Positions 4,558 through 5,244 of a DNA stretch of 5,244 nucleotides are shown piece after piece (within the stretch, counting starts at the first letter, position 1; every line of letters begins with the position of its first letter). Both the position numbers and the translations under genes were made by a program. The stretch lies in the NCBI GenBank assembly GCA_003219335.1, contig QHOF01000378.1, forward strand, positions 1-5,244, given 5' to 3'. A model generated the notes under the pieces. That model was not told where the DNA came from, searched no databases, and worked only from the letters and a program-made list of their open reading frames with translations. Source of the DNA: Verrucomicrobiota bacterium. Its GTDB lineage: Bacteria; Verrucomicrobiota; Verrucomicrobiia; Chthoniobacterales; UBA10450.

Positions 4558-5244
4558 TTAGAATACCGACTCAGGCCAGACCTTACTCCGTTCCCTGGAT
4601 CTAACGATACAACAACGCTTGTACTTTTTACCACTACCGCATGGGCAATATTCGTTTCGGCCGATCCTTTTTCTGTTCTGCATTGCCTCTTCAATCCTCC
4701 TAGCTCGTAGGCTCTCTGCAAAGGCTTCTAGTCTCTCCAGATCTGGTGCCGCAATGTTATCCCGCCTGAGAAAACTATAATCAACATCAGACAGTTTTCC
4801 CGAAGCGTCAAACATAAGCTCAAGGAGTAAACGCTTATTGTCGTTTGCAAGTAGCATCGCTGCTTTCGCGTGCTCCAATGCAAACTCCTCATCCCGTTTC
4901 AGCACAGTTTTCTGCCAGCAGAAAACTGTCAACTTCACATCACCATGAGTCGACAGCGGTTTTGCTCGACGTAAAGCAGACTGTCGTCGTAGTACATCAC
5001 TGACACCCGACGTAATTATTTTTCTCCATTCACCGGAAATATTGAGAAGAATACTCGCCACGTTTGTCCGACCAGCCCGGTTACTGGTCGCCAAGATATC
5101 GATGATTTCTTTCAATAGTGGCGGCATGTTCTGCTTAAGCTGGAATGCCGCGTTAGGATTGACGAACCTTTCCATGAAATATCGATCTATCTCTGATCTA
5201 TAACCGTACCATATTGTCCTCCCTTTAAAGTTTTTGACATATTG
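4558..5244 (-). CDS. SEC-C motif protein of unknown function, 5' end probably outside the window
   Basis: From the ATG at 5175 the frame gives 205 residues. Near the end is RNEYCPCGSGKKYKRCC (173-189), a full SEC-C zinc motif with Cys177, Cys179, Cys188 and Cys189, as at the C-terminus of SecA. SEC-C occurs in many small bacterial proteins as a zinc-binding interaction module. The rest is mainly helical, with LLLELMFDASGKLSDVDYSFL (116-136) and an alanine-rich charged helix (148-166). I recognise no catalytic domain. The frame stays open for 23 more codons to the right edge, and there is no Shine-Dalgarno before the ATG at 5175, so the gene probably starts outside. The nearest good Shine-Dalgarno (GGGAGG, 5223-5218) serves an ATG at 5212 in another frame that stops after four codons. 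Base composition is AT-richer than the AddB-like gene, as expected for accessory DNA. Confidence 0.75.
   Translation of the reverse strand, partial: QYVKNFKGRTIWYGYRSEIDRYFMERFVNPNAAFQLKQNMPPLLKEIIDILATSNRAGRTNVASILLNISGEWRKIITSGVSDVLRRQSALRRAKPLSTHGDVKLTVFCWQKTVLKRDEEFALEHAKAAMLLANDNKRLLLELMFDASGKLSDVDYSFLRRDNIAAPDLERLEAFAESLRARRIEEAMQNRKRIGRNEYCPCGSGKKYKRCCIVRSRERSKVWPESVF

Overview
The window is a stretch of bacterial chromosome in which every gene I can support reads on the minus strand, so transcription runs from right to left. The leftmost gene is GC-rich and resembles the AddB-like PD-(D/E)XK nucleases that I remember from Acidobacteria and deltaproteobacteria. That hints at such a host, but weakly. 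The genes to its right are visibly lower in GC, which fits an accessory, defence-island type region placed upstream of a housekeeping repair gene.

Layout from the left. Positions 1-647 hold the first 215 codons of the AddB-like nuclease gene, which runs off the window. Positions 775-2455 hold a reverse transcriptase (RT) of the Abi/DRT ('unknown group') kind, with a clear YVDD active site and a helical, HEAT-like C-terminal half. Its N-terminus is in another frame, so the gene as written is broken by a +1 frameshift. Upstream lie a good sigma70-type promoter (2599-2627) and a leader of about 137 nt that would begin with a two-helix hairpin. Positions 2675-3868 hold an intact Fic-family AMP-transferase with a self-inhibitory helix and a C-terminal winged helix, followed by a small intrinsic terminator. 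Upstream of fic, positions 3869-3983 carry three inverted repeats of one consensus spaced 43-45 bp apart, an operator array. Positions 4155-4402 hold a decayed second copy of the 5' end of the AddB-like gene. Positions 4558-5244 hold a protein ending in a SEC-C zinc motif, with its N-terminus probably outside the window.

The most telling structural fact is that the RT and fic genes lie between two copies of the same gene start, one intact (to 647) and one decayed (to 4402). The copies are about 84% identical over 195 bp by my hand alignment. This suggests that a module entered at the 5' end of the nuclease gene, brought or rebuilt a working start, and left the old one behind as debris.

The RT and Fic proteins may form a defence or toxin-like pair, but nothing in the sequence proves that they act together. 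They have separate promoters, and a terminator separates them. The structured RT leader is a candidate template or cofactor RNA. The operator array suggests tight control of fic, possibly by Fic's own winged helix. I saw no tRNA, rRNA, CRISPR array, transposase or integrase.
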